Below are positions 35,626-45,092 of a stretch of 64,000 nt of DNA, one piece after another. Made by a program: the position numbers and the translations under genes. Location of the stretch: NCBI GenBank assembly GCA_000724175.1, contig JPGV01000007.1:1-64000 (forward strand). The letters run 5' to 3'. Below the pieces are notes generated by a model. That model worked only from the letters and a program-made list of their open reading frames with translations. It made no database searches and had not been told where the DNA came from. Numbering within the stretch: position 1 is the first letter of the stretch; every line of letters starts with the position of its first letter. The stretch is from [Candidatus Thermochlorobacteriaceae] bacterium GBChlB. GTDB lineage: Bacteria; Bacteroidota; Chlorobiia; Chlorobiales; Thermochlorobacteraceae.

Positions 35626-36444
35626 ATGCCTGATTTCATAGGTGTTCACGGACGGAGCGAGCCGTATCTCAATCTGGAACATCTCATTGAGACGTCGCTC
35701 TTTTCAGCAATCCACGACGAGATTTGCTACGGGCTGGCGCAAGTGGAGACAAGCTACACCGGCGGCAGCCACAAATGGATGGGCATCGTTCCGCCCGAAT
35801 TTGCGCACGACGAATACATCGACTACGGGGAAACGATTGAGAAATTTTCCAAACAAGAATTTTTACGCTTTATTTCGCTGGCGGACGAGGAACACGACTA
35901 TGACCTCTCGAATTGGAAAAACCACACGTTTGGCGAAGATGCAGAAATCCCGCTCTCAGCCGCGCAGTTTCGCTATCTGAAATATCGATATGGCGTCTAT
36001 TTCCCTTGGAAGGTCTTTTTTGAGTTCGTCGAAGGCAACCTGAATTGGAACGACAAATGCGACGGCAACCGACCGTTCTCAAAAATCGCGCTTGAAAAAT
36101 TTCCGCTGACTGTCAAGTTCATTCGTTCGCTGCCGTTCAAAAGCATCGGTCGATGTAACCTCTTGGGCTTGGAGGCAAACGACCACGCCACAATTCATCG
36201 AGATAATTACGACAAACAAAGCGAATCGCTCGTCAACGACTTCATCTCATTTTGTCCTGCCAACAACAAACGGCTTTTTCTATGGGATGAGCGAACAAAA
36301 TCGAAAACCTACATTCAGGGACGTGTCTATACCTTCAACGATGCCAATTATCACGGCGTAGATGCCGTACCCTACTTTCGCTACTCAATTCGCGTCGACG
36401 GCGTTTTCACGGACGAATTTAGGGCGAAAATCGCTGTGATGTGA
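35626..36444 (+). CDS. Putative 2-oxoglutarate/Fe(II)-type oxygenase
   Basis: I do not recognise a named family. The protein of 272 residues (288 if started at 35578) has a C-terminal part that looks like a double-stranded beta-helix oxygenase: an HxD metal pair in ATIHRDN near residue 191, a distal His in NYHGVDA near residue 243, and a following arginine (YFRYSIRVDG) where 2-oxoglutarate would bind. The first half is rich in aromatic and acidic residues. ATG 35626 was chosen because it follows a purine-rich AAAG; the upstream ATG at 35578 is possible. The gene stands alone. A hydroxylase of a small molecule or protein is the leading guess. Confidence 0.55.
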   Translation: MPDFIGVHGRSEPYLNLEHLIETSLFSAIHDEICYGLAQVETSYTGGSHKWMGIVPPEFAHDEYIDYGETIEKFSKQEFLRFISLADEEHDYDLSNWKNHTFGEDAEIPLSAAQFRYLKYRYGVYFPWKVFFEFVEGNLNWNDKCDGNRPFSKIALEKFPLTVKFIRSLPFKSIGRCNLLGLEANDHATIHRDNYDKQSESLVNDFISFCPANNKRLFLWDERTKSKTYIQGRVYTFNDANYHGVDAVPYFRYSIRVDGVFTDEFRAKIAVM

Positions 36445-36449
36445 AACAC

Positions 36450-36478
36450 TTGACACAAAACATCGTTTGCACTATATT
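36450..36478 (+). promoter_or_regulatory. Sigma70-like promoter (TTGACA-N17-TATATT)
   Basis: TTGACA at 36450 and TATATT at 36473 are exactly 17 bases apart. This is the closest match to the E. coli consensus in the window and differs from the Bacteroidetes-type promoters elsewhere. Transcription would begin near 36485. Confidence 0.6.
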
Positions 36479-36484
36479 GTGCTG

Positions 36485-36577
36485 TCTTCAAACACAATCC
36501 ATATTGCGTATTGAGCAATATCTACCGCTATTAAAACATCGTTTGGCAGCCAAGTAAGGTACGCCGTAGTGCCTTTT
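36485..36577 (+). ncRNA. Candidate small RNA or 5' leader
   Basis: From the expected start near 36485 to the hairpin AAGGTAC/GTGCCTT (36556-36575, one G-U pair) and its short U-run is about 93 bases with no open frame of note. It could be a free small RNA or an attenuated leader of the 73-residue gene. No known RNA family was recognised. Confidence 0.3.
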
Positions 36578-36736
36578 CGTTCAGCAGATTAGATCATCAG
36601 TATTATTAACATCAAAACGGACTTACACATCGAGTCATTGCTATCGCTTTTTTCAAAAGGACGTGCGGCAAGTTCGCGCGTTGAAGTTTCTTCTTTGATA
36701 AACAACGATAACAATTAACTCTAAACGGGAGCAAAG

Positions 36737-36958
36737 ATGCGTAACCCAATCAGAAATCTCGTCTCTGACGAAGCGTTCACGGTGCTTCGCGCCAATCGCT
36801 TGATTGATGAAAAGCAACTGCGCGATTATCACATTCGCAGCATTTTCAAAAACGCGCGCGAGCAGAAACTCTCCGCTGCCGACGCGATTGAATTCGTGCA
36901 ACGCGAGTATCCGTATCTGCAATTCGACACGATTCGAAAAATCGTCTACAAGAAATAA
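36737..36958 (+). CDS. Small conserved-looking basic protein of unknown function
   Basis: The 73-residue protein is charged and predicted mostly helical. It has a clear ribosome-binding site (GGGAG, about 7 bases before the ATG), and its codon use matches its neighbours, so it is probably real. The pattern resembles a short helix-turn-helix or RNA-binding bundle (DEKQLRDYHIRSIFKNAREQK, then FDTIRKIVYKK), with no membrane segment or cysteines. No family is recognised. It may be controlled by the long leader described just upstream. Confidence 0.6.
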   Translation: MRNPIRNLVSDEAFTVLRANRLIDEKQLRDYHIRSIFKNAREQKLSAADAIEFVQREYPYLQFDTIRKIVYKK

Positions 36959-36995
36959 CGTGCGTTAATCTGGACGCACTCGACCGTAAAAAACC

Positions 36996-38129
36996 ATGCA
37001 AAGCCGTTCTGCGTCAGTTGTCCTCCTGATGCTGTTTTTCTGTGCGTCGTATGGCGCTGACCGTGCTGTGGCGCAGTCAGTTCGAGCGCGCGTCGCTGCC
37101 GTTGGCGACCTGATGTGCCACGACGACCAAATCAAACACGCACTTTACGGCAACGGGTATTCCTACGACTCGTGCTTTATGTATGTCGCCCCGCTGCTCA
37201 AGAAAGCCGACCTTGCAACGGGAAATTTGGAAACCGTTCACGCTGGTGCGGACGCCGTGTTCGCGGGCTATCCAAGTTTCAACACGCCCGACGAGTATTC
37301 CGCCGCGCTAAAACGCGCTGGGTTTGATGTCATTACGACAGCAAACAACCACGCCTACGACCGCCAAATGAAAGGCATTACGCGCACGCTCGATGTGCTT
37401 GAAAAATTAGGCTTCGCTGTTACTGGCACCAGTCGAAGCGATACGATGCGCTCAAAGCCTGTATTGCTAACTGCTAACGGCATTCGATTGGCGTTTTTAG
37501 CCTACACCTATGGCGTCAATAAAAACGCGCTGCCGAATGAACATCGCCTGACGGTCAACATCACGGACACGACTTGGATAAAAGAGGACTTGACGTATCT
37601 GCACGCACTCCCAAAAGAAAACCGACCCGATAAAATTTTACTTGCCCTGCATTGGGGCGTTGAAAATTCACAAGCGCGGACGACGGAGCAACAAGCCTTT
37701 GCAAAGCGGCTCTTTGAACTTGGCATTGATGTCATTTTGGGAAGCCACCCGCACAAGATTCAACCCGCAGAGCATCACACCGTGCTGCGAAACGGCGAAT
37801 TTGTCGAGTGCTTCGTGATTTACTCGATGGGAAACTTTCTCTCGAATATGCTCAAGCGTTATCAAGACACAGGCGTCATTGTTTGGGTGGATTTTGAAAA
37901 AGACCGTGCGACGGGAAAGACAACGCTCAAAGACACGCGCTATACGCTCACCTATTGCTACCGATTTATGGAACATGACCGCATCAAACATCGCTTGTTG
38001 CCGATTGAACAAACGCTGCAAACAAACACGGCTCCGCCCGCAGTAAAGAAAATAATGGGGGAAATGCGAAAAGAACTCGGCGATTTACTCGGTTCCGATA
38101 AACGTTTTCTGCCGCTCGCCGCGCCGTGA
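36996..38129 (+). CDS. Exported CapA-family protein (poly-gamma-glutamate synthesis type)
   Basis: The 377-residue protein has a signal peptide ending near AVAQ and a CapA/PGA_cap domain, a metallophosphatase-like fold. Landmarks are AAVGDLMCHDDQI, ATGNLET near residue 75, FDVITTANNHAYDRQMKGITRT, LALHWGVEN and ILGSHPHKIQP. CapA proteins take part in making or anchoring poly-gamma-glutamate capsules, but many relatives have other, unknown roles, and no capB/capC-like genes adjoin it. It begins 37 bases after the small-protein gene and may share its transcript. Confidence 0.88.
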   Translation: MQSRSASVVLLMLFFCASYGADRAVAQSVRARVAAVGDLMCHDDQIKHALYGNGYSYDSCFMYVAPLLKKADLATGNLETVHAGADAVFAGYPSFNTPDEYSAALKRAGFDVITTANNHAYDRQMKGITRTLDVLEKLGFAVTGTSRSDTMRSKPVLLTANGIRLAFLAYTYGVNKNALPNEHRLTVNITDTTWIKEDLTYLHALPKENRPDKILLALHWGVENSQARTTEQQAFAKRLFELGIDVILGSHPHKIQPAEHHTVLRNGEFVECFVIYSMGNFLSNMLKRYQDTGVIVWVDFEKDRATGKTTLKDTRYTLTYCYRFMEHDRIKHRLLPIEQTLQTNTAPPAVKKIMGEMRKELGDLLGSDKRFLPLAAP

Positions 38130-38203
38130 AATCGTCCAGAATGGTTACGGTTCGCAAAGTGGTGCGAGAAGTTTTCGTTCAGAGCGCAACATCGGCGAAA
38201 AAT

Positions 38204-38234
38204 TTTGCAACCTTCTCAAATTTCCTTACCTTTG
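38204..38234 (+). promoter_or_regulatory. Bacteroidetes-type promoter of the ffh operon
   Basis: TTTG (38204-38207) is followed after exactly 19 bases by TACCTTTG (38227-38234), an ideal -33/-7 match. The predicted start, near 38241, is about 80 bases before the ffh ATG. Confidence 0.75.
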
Positions 38235-38237
38235 CAG

Positions 38238-38254
38238 CCCGCAAAAAATGCGGG
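38238..38254 (+). other. Hairpin at the predicted ffh transcript start
   Basis: CCCGCA pairs with TGCGGG around a five-A loop. It overlaps the expected start of the ffh transcript, so it may serve both as a 5' stem and as a weak end for capA read-through. Confidence 0.4.
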
Positions 38255-38265
38255 TTAATCATTTT

Positions 38266-38307
38266 AAGCCATTTTTAAGAAGCCATTTTTAAGAAGCCAT
38301 TTTTAAG
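38266..38307. repeat. Three perfect 14-base direct repeats before ffh
   Basis: AAGCCATTTTTAAG occurs three times without a gap, ending 12 bases before the ffh start codon. It lies in the 5' leader downstream of the promoter. Copy number could vary by slippage. Confidence 0.85.
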
Positions 38308-38319
38308 AATTGACGAACG

Positions 38320-39669
38320 ATGTTCGAGTCGCTCAGCGATAAACTCGATGCTGCGCTAAAAAAAGTAACAGGGCAGGCGAGAATCAACGAAGTCAATATC
38401 GGCAATGCAATGCGCGACATTAAACGTGCGTTGCTCGATGCCGATGTGAACTACAACGTGGTCAAGAACTTCGTCGAGCAAGTGCGCAAAAAATCGCTTG
38501 GCGAGGAAGTCATTAAGAGCGTTTCGCCTTCGCAGATGATTGTGAAAATCGTCTACGACGAACTTGCCGCGCTGATGGGGGGAACGCAGCAAGACTTGAA
38601 TCTCAAAACGAGTCGTGTGCCAGCGGTGATTATGGTTGCAGGCTTGCAAGGCTCTGGCAAGACGACGTTTTCCGCCAAACTTGCGTTACAGCTCAAAAAG
38701 AAAGGACGGAACCCTGTGCTGGTAGCGGCAGACGTTTACCGTCCCGCTGCTGTCGAGCAACTCAAAACGCTTGGCGCGCAAATCGACGTGCCTGTGTTCT
38801 CCATCGAAGAAAAAGACGCCATTAAAGCCGCCAAAGACGGCGTCGAGTATGCCCGCAAAAATGCCCGCGACATTGCCATTATTGATACCGCCGGTCGATT
38901 GCAAATCGATGAAGACATGATGGCGGAAGCAGAGCAGCTCAAGAAACTGCTTGCCCCCGAAGAAATTTTGTTTGTCGTCGATTCCATGATTGGTCAGGAA
39001 GCCGTCAACACCGCCAAGGCGTTCAACGACCGATTGGATTTTGATGGCGTGGTGCTGACGAAGATGGACGGCGATACGCGCGGCGGCGCAGCGCTCTCCA
39101 TCAAGACTGTCGTTCAAAAGCCGATTAAGTTCATCAGTCAGGGCGAGAAGGTCGATGATTTGGATATTTTTTATCCCGACCGTATGGCGCAACGCATTCT
39201 GGGCATGGGCGACATTGTCAGTTTCGTTGAAAAAGCGCAGGAAAAACTTGACCTCAAAAAAACCGAAGAACTTCAAAAACGGCTCCTCGAAAACGAGTTT
39301 AACCTCGACGACTTCTATCAGCAGATTCAAGAAATCCGAAAAATGGGGTCGCTGCAAAACGTGGTCTCAATGATTCCGGGCATGAGCAAACTTGTTCCGC
39401 AAGACAAAATTGATGAGCGAGATTTGAAGAAAGTCGAAGCGATGATTTGCTCGATGACGCGCGAAGAAAAACAAAAGCCCGACATCATCAACGGCAGCCG
39501 ACGGCTGCGCATCGCCAAAGGAAGCGGCACAACGGTTCAAGACGTCAACGGACTCATCAAGCAATTCGGCGAAATGAAAAAAATGATGAAGTCCATCAAC
39601 AAAATGGCGAAATCGGGCAGACCGCTCACGGCGGAAAATTTGCCATTTGGACGGCTGATGCAACGATAA
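38320..39669 (+). CDS. ffh: Signal recognition particle protein Ffh
   Basis: Ffh binds SRP RNA and the signal sequences of nascent membrane proteins and delivers them to FtsY as a GTPase. The 449 residues have the N domain, the G domain with [25 protein letters not shown] and the [15 protein letters not shown] motif, and the methionine-rich M domain (about residues 300-449). SRP-RNA binding is expected in [25 protein letters not shown]. It is the first gene of the ffh-rpsP-rimM-trmD-rplS operon, an order common to many bacteria. The SRP RNA gene is not visible here. Confidence 0.97.
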   Translation: MFESLSDKLDAALKKVTGQARINEVNIGNAMRDIKRALLDADVNYNVVKNFVEQVRKKSLGEEVIKSVSPSQMIVKIVYDELAALMGGTQQDLNLKTSRVPAVIMVAGLQGSGKTTFSAKLALQLKKKGRNPVLVAADVYRPAAVEQLKTLGAQIDVPVFSIEEKDAIKAAKDGVEYARKNARDIAIIDTAGRLQIDEDMMAEAEQLKKLLAPEEILFVVDSMIGQEAVNTAKAFNDRLDFDGVVLTKMDGDTRGGAALSIKTVVQKPIKFISQGEKVDDLDIFYPDRMAQRILGMGDIVSFVEKAQEKLDLKKTEELQKRLLENEFNLDDFYQQIQEIRKMGSLQNVVSMIPGMSKLVPQDKIDERDLKKVEAMICSMTREEKQKPDIINGSRRLRIAKGSGTTVQDVNGLIKQFGEMKKMMKSINKMAKSGRPLTAENLPFGRLMQR

Positions 39670-39711
39670 TCCTTCAATGAAATTTTGTAACAAATAAACT
39701 GACAAACAGCC

Positions 39712-40131
39712 TTGGTTAAAATCAGACTCCGCAGAATCGGTCGCAAGAAACTTCCGATTTATCAATTAGTCGCCACCGATGCGCGTGAGCGACGCGACGG
39801 CAAATTCATCGAAGATTTGGGTCGCTACGAACCGACGAAGCGTCCGCACAGCGTCATGCTCAAAGAAGACCGCGTAGCATATTGGCTTGGCGTCGGCGCT
39901 CAACCGACATCGACAGCCCGCAGCGTCATTAGTGGCACGGGACTTTTGCTCAAGCTCTATCTCAAAAAGAAAGGCAAGAGCGAAGATGAAGTGAACGCCG
40001 AAATGGAAAAGTGGGCGAAGAAGCGTGCCGAAGGATTGAAACGCCGCATGGCGCGTAAATCAATTCGTCGCAAGGCAAAGAAAGACGCTGAAGCCAAAGC
40101 AAAGGAAGCAAAAGAAGCGCCCGCTGCGTAG
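39712..40131 (+). CDS. rpsP: 30S ribosomal protein S16
   Basis: S16 binds 16S rRNA early in assembly of the small subunit. The family start (VKIRLRRIGRKK) falls exactly on a TTG codon at 39712, so TTG is the initiator. The domain continues with LPIYQLVATDARERRDGKFIEDLG and YEPTKRP. The 139 residues include an extension beyond the usual 80-90, rich in Lys, Ala and Glu, as is common in Bacteroidota. It follows ffh by 42 bases. Confidence 0.96.
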   Translation: MVKIRLRRIGRKKLPIYQLVATDARERRDGKFIEDLGRYEPTKRPHSVMLKEDRVAYWLGVGAQPTSTARSVISGTGLLLKLYLKKKGKSEDEVNAEMEKWAKKRAEGLKRRMARKSIRRKAKKDAEAKAKEAKEAPAA

Positions 40132-40157
40132 TGATGGCGTGGCTGTAAAAGGCAACT

Positions 40158-40679
40158 GTGCCAATGGAACTTTTTTTGGTCGGTCGAGTCGTCAAAGCGC
40201 GCGGGCTGCATGGCGAGGTGAAAATTGAACCAATGACCAGTTTTCCCGAAAAGTTCAAGACACGGAAAAAACTTTACATCGGCACAACCGCAGCCGATGC
40301 TGTGCTGATAGAGGTAGTAAAGGCAACGATTGCCGCCAACGGAATTTACTTGACATTCAATGGCGTCTCAACGCCCGAAGCCGCCGACCACCTAAGAGGC
40401 AAGTGCCTCTTCGTCGATGAAAAAAATCTCGGCAAACTTGGCAAAGATGAAGCCTTCATTCACGACCTCATTGGGCTTGACGCGGTGAACGAGCAGGGCA
40501 AGGCGATTGGGAAAGTGGCGAACGTGATGAATATGCCATCGTGCGATGTGTATGAAATTGAGACCACCAAGAATTTTGGCGGCAAGCGCGTGATGGTTCC
40601 AGCAATTGCGGAGTTTATTGCGGAAGTGGATTTAGCTCAAAGGCGCGTTGTGGTGAAACGGTTTGAAGAATTTTTGTAA
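40158..40679 (+). CDS. rimM: Ribosome maturation factor RimM
   Basis: RimM assists 30S assembly by acting on the S19 region of the head. The 173 residues have the N-terminal RimM domain ([22 protein letters not shown]) and the C-terminal PRC-barrel domain ([20 protein letters not shown]). Two starts compete: GTG at 40158, six bases after AAAGG, and ATG at 40164. The first has better spacing to the purine run. It sits between rpsP and trmD as usual. Confidence 0.95.
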   Translation: MPMELFLVGRVVKARGLHGEVKIEPMTSFPEKFKTRKKLYIGTTAADAVLIEVVKATIAANGIYLTFNGVSTPEAADHLRGKCLFVDEKNLGKLGKDEAFIHDLIGLDAVNEQGKAIGKVANVMNMPSCDVYEIETTKNFGGKRVMVPAIAEFIAEVDLAQRRVVVKRFEEFL

Positions 40680-40687
40680 GCAATGCG

Positions 40688-41368
40688 ATGATGCGACTCG
40701 ATATTGTATCAGTAATGCCGCGCTACTTTACAAGCCCGCTTGAAAATGGCATTATTCGCATTGCGCGGGAAAAACAAGCGGCAGACGTGTTCATTCACAA
40801 CTTGCATGACTACGGACTCGGCAAATACAAACAAGTGGACGACAATCCTTTCGGTGGCGGCGCGGGCATGATTTTAATGGTCGAACCCGTCTTTGCCTGC
40901 ATCGAGAAATTAAAAGCCGAGCGCGACTACGACGATGTCATTTACTTTGCGCCCGACGGTGAGCGGCTGACGCAATCCATCGCCAACGAATATTCGCTGA
41001 AAAAAAATCTGCTCTTGCTCTGCGGGCATTACAAAGGCATCGATGAGCGCATTCGTGAGCGGCTCGTAACGCGCGAAATTTCCATCGGCGATTATGTCTT
41101 GTCGGGCGGCGAACTTGCCGCACTTGTCTTTATTGACGCGGTTGTGCGGCTAATGCCGAATGTCTTGGGCGACTCGGAGTCGGCGCTGCTCGACTCGTTT
41201 CAAGATGGCAAGTTGGACTCAGCACACTACACCAGACCAGCGGAGTTTCGGGGAATGAAAGTTCCCGACGTGCTCTTGTCGGGCAATCATAAAAAAATCG
41301 CCGAGTGGCGCGAACAAAACGCGATGGAACGCACCAAGCAGCGTCGTCCCGATTTATTAGACGGGTAA
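40688..41368 (+). CDS. trmD: tRNA (guanine37-N1)-methyltransferase TrmD
   Basis: TrmD methylates G37 of tRNAs with S-adenosylmethionine to prevent frameshifts. The 226-residue SPOUT enzyme has the knot motifs [29 protein letters not shown] and [24 protein letters not shown], the last near residue 130. The start is ATG ATG at 40688, 8 bases after rimM. It is of normal length. Confidence 0.97.
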   Translation: MMRLDIVSVMPRYFTSPLENGIIRIAREKQAADVFIHNLHDYGLGKYKQVDDNPFGGGAGMILMVEPVFACIEKLKAERDYDDVIYFAPDGERLTQSIANEYSLKKNLLLLCGHYKGIDERIRERLVTREISIGDYVLSGGELAALVFIDAVVRLMPNVLGDSESALLDSFQDGKLDSAHYTRPAEFRGMKVPDVLLSGNHKKIAEWREQNAMERTKQRRPDLLDG

Positions 41369-41427
41369 AGTGCGCGAAAAATCGCAACAAAGTTTAGAAA
41401 AAATTTAAACGAAAGGACAAACAAGCA

Positions 41428-41799
41428 ATGGAAAAATTAAAATTGATTGAAGCGGGCTTTGTAAAAAACGACCTGCCCGATTTCCGCTATGGAGACACGA
41501 TTACGGTGCATACGCGCGTCGTCGAGGGCGACAAAGAGCGCATTCAGCTCTATACGGGCGTAGTGATTAGCCGCAGAGGCTCTGGCATGTCGGAGACGAT
41601 GACGGTGCGCAAAATTTCGCATGGCGTTGGTGTCGAGCGCATTTTCCCGATGCACTCGCCGTCGATTGCGAAAATCGAAGTAACCAAACAAGGCAAAGCG
41701 CGCCGCGCCAAGTTGTTCTATTTGAGAAAGCGCACAGGCAAAGCCGCAATGAAGGTGAAAGAATTGGAAGCCAAACCCGCCGCGCCCGCTGAAAACTAA
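41428..41799 (+). CDS. rplS: 50S ribosomal protein L19
   Basis: L19 lies at the 30S-50S interface. The 123-residue protein has the family core: [35 protein letters not shown], then [25 protein letters not shown] and [15 protein letters not shown]. It ends with an Ala/Pro-rich tail. A purine-rich AAAGGA lies about 12 bases before the ATG. It is the last gene of its operon, closed by a clear terminator. Confidence 0.97.
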   Translation: MEKLKLIEAGFVKNDLPDFRYGDTITVHTRVVEGDKERIQLYTGVVISRRGSGMSETMTVRKISHGVGVERIFPMHSPSIAKIEVTKQGKARRAKLFYLRKRTGKAAMKVKELEAKPAAPAEN

Positions 41800-41827
41800 C
41801 AACAAACGAGTTTATCTCGGCTCTATC

Positions 41828-41856
41828 AAGCCCGATGCAAACCGTCGGGCTTTTTT
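41828..41856 (+). terminator. Terminator of the ffh-rplS operon
   Basis: The perfect stem AAGCCCGA/TCGGGCTT has a nine-base loop and is followed by six T. It is 28 bases past the rplS stop. Confidence 0.92.
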
Positions 41857-42048
41857 GCTTTGCCATCGCCGCTGGCTGAACGGGTCATGTGTTCAGCTTG
41901 TGTTTTACTGCATCAAATTCTCTGAATCGTTATTATGAGCGAAGCGACGCAATCTATTGTTCAGCCGTGATGTCAGCGTTTGACCGCCAACACCACTGTG
42001 ATACATGACTCAATCGCTCAACTGCCAGTGTGATTCTAACAAGCTTAT

Positions 42049-42945
42049 TTAGTCACGAAAGTCAGCGCGTCGAAGAAATTGCTCGATGGCGGCATTAACA
42101 GCGTCTGCTTGTTCATGGTGCGGGCAGTGTTTGGTGTTCGGAATAATGACGAGTTCGGCTTGCGGCAGAATTTCCTGAAACTTCGGCAAGGTTTGTTTTG
42201 GCGGAAAGGCTTGGTCGAACTCTCCCCAAATGAGCAGCGCCTTACCGTTGTATCGCGACGGACGCGGAAAGTTATCGAGCATAAATCGGTCGGGGTATCG
42301 CGAGGGCGCAAGGTAAGCATGAATGGCGCCGGGGCTTCGGAGCGGCTTCACAAAGGCGGCAACAAGGTCGTCGGTTACTTGCTCAAGATTGAAATACGTC
42401 GGAATCAAACTTTGGCGCGCGCCGAACTCATTGGCAAACAACTTGAACAGTGTTTCGCCGATGAATGGGCTTCCGACGGCGCGATACATCATCTGTTCCA
42501 GCGGGTTGATGTCCTTTGGGAAAATGCCCGATGCGTCAATCAGGACAAGGGAAGAGAGGCGGTCGGGATGTTTTTCGGCGAATGTCAAGCTCGAGGCGCC
42601 GCCCATAGAGTGTCCAACTAAAACGACTTTCTCAATGCGCTTCAAGTCGAGAAATGCGCGGATTTGAGTTGCCCAAAGCTCAAGCCCGTATGGCGCGTCA
42701 GGCTTATCTGAATCGCCGAACCCGAGCAAGTCCATAGCGTAAACTTTGCGTTCCGATGCAAAGGCAGGAAGGTTGTATTCCCAATGTTCAATCATCGCGC
42801 CGTAGCCGTGAATGAACAGCATGGGTTGTTCTGCCGTGTCCTCGCCGACTTCGGCAATGCGCACGCGGGCGCGTAGGTTCTCCGCATATGTCCATTCAAA
42901 AAAATGCTCATGCTTGGTCATATTCCTCAACAAAGTTTCCGACAT
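42049..42945 (-). CDS. Alpha/beta hydrolase
   Basis: The protein is an alpha/beta hydrolase of about 298 residues. The nucleophile elbow is GHSMGG near residue 125, the Asp is in IWGEFDQAFPP and the His in NTKHCPHHE; the oxyanion HGYG lies earlier. It resembles the general MhpC/BchO-like group. A BchO-type role in pigment synthesis is possible in a phototroph but nothing nearby supports it. Starts at 43020, 42945 and 42921 are all possible; 42945 is used because the extra upstream residues look non-conserved. It follows the MCP gene at a distance of about 120 bases. Confidence 0.8.
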   Translation of the reverse strand: MSETLLRNMTKHEHFFEWTYAENLRARVRIAEVGEDTAEQPMLFIHGYGAMIEHWEYNLPAFASERKVYAMDLLGFGDSDKPDAPYGLELWATQIRAFLDLKRIEKVVLVGHSMGGASSLTFAEKHPDRLSSLVLIDASGIFPKDINPLEQMMYRAVGSPFIGETLFKLFANEFGARQSLIPTYFNLEQVTDDLVAAFVKPLRSPGAIHAYLAPSRYPDRFMLDNFPRPSRYNGKALLIWGEFDQAFPPKQTLPKFQEILPQAELVIIPNTKHCPHHEQADAVNAAIEQFLRRADFRD

Positions 42946-43067
42946 TAAAGCAAAACTGATGCATTCCCGCAGAGCAGGTGTGTCCATATCACTGCGCTCC
43001 TCTGACGGTTGTGACATCAACTCACGCTTACACTATTTCCGCATCAGACGCCGTTGGGTGCTAGTAA

Positions 43068-45023
43068 TCATCGCAGCACTTGCGACGACTCGGCGAACTT
43101 GAAGTGGCGGATAGAATTTTGTAGTTGCTCCGCTTGGTTGATAAGCTCTTGCGAGAGCTGCGAGATTTCCTGAGACGCGGTCTTGTTTTTCAACGCCGAT
43201 TCAGAAAGGGTTTCAATTGTCCGCAGGACTTTTTGTCCCGTTGCCCGTTGCATCTCGGATTGCTCAATAATCTGCGTCGTGCGAATGGTCATATCGGTCG
43301 TTTTCATCGTAACCTGTTGGCTGCTGCGCATTTGCGCATCGATAAGCCCAGAGAGCCGGCTCATAATGCCGCTTGAGCGTGAATAATACTGCGTAATTTT
43401 ATCGAGTGTTTTTTGTGCGTCTTTGACGAGCGCGGCACTGTCGAGCGCGGCTTGATTGGTTTCAATGACCGTATCGACGATTTTCATCACATTTTGGCGA
43501 ATCGACAGCACCATTTCCTGAATTTGCTGAGAAGACTGCGACGACTGTTCGGCAAGCGAACGAATTTCGCCAGCGACGACTCTGAACCCTTTTCCAGCTT
43601 CGCCTGCAATAGCGGACTCGATAGAGGCATTGACCGCAAGCAAGTTGGTCTGTTTGGCAGTTCGAGCAGCTTGGTCGGTCGTCGAGGTGATTTCGCGTGT
43701 GCTGCGCTCCAAAAGTTGAATTTGTTGGATTAAGCCTTCAAGTTTTTCCGAAATGCTCAAAATGGCTTGGCTAATTTGTTCAATGCCGAAGCGTCCGCCT
43801 TGCACTTCATTGATGACTTGGCTGAAGACTTGGTTAGCATCTTGAATGTTTCGCGCCGATTCTTGAACAGTACTGATGAGGTCTTCGATGGAGGTGCGTG
43901 TTTCGCGGACATTGATGGTCAGCCCCTGCACATCTTCGGTAACGGCGTTGATAGATGTGCTCATTTTCCCGATGGTCTGTGTCGCTTCCTTGACGGCGGT
44001 CGATTGCGATTCAGCGCTTTTTGAAATGCTGATAGCGGTGTTGCTGATGTCGAGCGCAACTTGATTAAGACGCGAAATCAAATCCATAATCTCGCGCACC
44101 GAATCCTTGACGCTATCGACGAGCATATTGAACGAATTGACAATATCGCCCAGTTCATCGGGCTGCGTGTAGCTGACGCGCTCGGCGAGATAGCCTTCGG
44201 AAATGCGTTTCGCCGAGCCTGCAATTTTTTGAATGGGCGTCGCCAAGGCGCGCTGCACCATAAAGACTACCATGCCGATAGCAAACGCTGCTGCGCCCAG
44301 AATAATGCCGATGCCTGAAAGCAGATTGAACAATTGGCTGCGTTTGATTTTTTCGGCGGGAATAATCACTGAAACGGCGCCGCGCAAATCGCCGATGCGG
44401 TAGCCGTAGCCCGTTTCATATTTGTTCTGAACATATTCCGGCGCTGACGCTCGGTCGCCATGACAGGTCAAACATTGACGCTTGATAATAATAGGCTGCG
44501 TGAGTTTGTAAAAATCTTGATTGTTGATGGTTGTCTCTTCCCAAATGGTCAGTTCCGACATCACGCCAGCTTCGTCCAGGCTACGCGAGCGGGCGTCGGC
44601 GAGTCGCGCGTCAAGGGTTTTTAAGAGTTTCTCTTCGTTCTCGTCGGGCTTGTTGAGCGGGTTACGAAAATTGAGTGTGGTTTGCCTAATGTAATAATTT
44701 TCGGGAAGTCGCGCGCTCAAGAGTTCCAACTCGCGGGGTTGTGCGTCTTTTTGTGCCATGCGCGGGTTGTAGTGAACCATCGTGAGCATTGAGCGTGTGC
44801 TGTCGGAAAGTGTAATGGGGCTGTTGACAAACGTCTCAGCGTTGTATTGCCAGAGCGTTTGCATTGTGCTTGCCAGTTGAGTTGCTCGCTCTTTGAGGTC
44901 AGCGTCAATGAGGGCGCTTTGCCGCGTCTGAAAAATAAATCCGACAGTAAGAATCAGAACGGCGAAAACGGATGAAAACGTGATGATAAGTTTGCGGGCG
45001 AGTGTGCTGTTGAGCGGCTCCAT
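43068..45023 (-). CDS. Methyl-accepting chemotaxis protein with heme c-type sensor domain (DUF3365-like)
   Basis: The 651-residue transducer has a first membrane helix (about residues 10-32), a periplasmic sensor domain, a second helix (about 235-260), a HAMP domain (about 260-315), and a long MCP signalling domain (the hairpin tip near [37 protein letters not shown]). The sensor domain resembles the DUF3365/Tll0287-like heme domain, and a CxxCH motif (CLTCHG, near residue 183) sits in [15 protein letters not shown], so it probably binds a heme and senses redox or gas. The start at 45023 is preferred over one 19 codons upstream. It is the last gene of the cassette that starts at 49.2 kb. Confidence 0.9.
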   Translation of the reverse strand: MEPLNSTLARKLIITFSSVFAVLILTVGFIFQTRQSALIDADLKERATQLASTMQTLWQYNAETFVNSPITLSDSTRSMLTMVHYNPRMAQKDAQPRELELLSARLPENYYIRQTTLNFRNPLNKPDENEEKLLKTLDARLADARSRSLDEAGVMSELTIWEETTINNQDFYKLTQPIIIKRQCLTCHGDRASAPEYVQNKYETGYGYRIGDLRGAVSVIIPAEKIKRSQLFNLLSGIGIILGAAAFAIGMVVFMVQRALATPIQKIAGSAKRISEGYLAERVSYTQPDELGDIVNSFNMLVDSVKDSVREIMDLISRLNQVALDISNTAISISKSAESQSTAVKEATQTIGKMSTSINAVTEDVQGLTINVRETRTSIEDLISTVQESARNIQDANQVFSQVINEVQGGRFGIEQISQAILSISEKLEGLIQQIQLLERSTREITSTTDQAARTAKQTNLLAVNASIESAIAGEAGKGFRVVAGEIRSLAEQSSQSSQQIQEMVLSIRQNVMKIVDTVIETNQAALDSAALVKDAQKTLDKITQYYSRSSGIMSRLSGLIDAQMRSSQQVTMKTTDMTIRTTQIIEQSEMQRATGQKVLRTIETLSESALKNKTASQEISQLSQELINQAEQLQNSIRHFKFAESSQVLR

Positions 45024-45092
45024 AATTGTGTTAGTGTGGCAGCGTCCGCCTCCGACGCCGCGTGTTGGCGGCGTCGGCACGGAACATGCGGT

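Larger units (their letters stand above)
36445..36736. other. Gap with sigma70-type promoter and terminator-like hairpin
   Basis: This 292-base stretch separates the oxygenase-like gene from the 73-residue gene. It holds a near-consensus promoter at 36450-36478 and a hairpin with U-run at 36556-36577. The rest to 36736 contains no visible gene; a GGGAG ribosome-binding site precedes the next start. Confidence 0.6.

Noticed and set aside
38266-38307. Direct repeats before ffh as a CRISPR array
   Set aside because: The units are only 14 bases and have no spacers between them.
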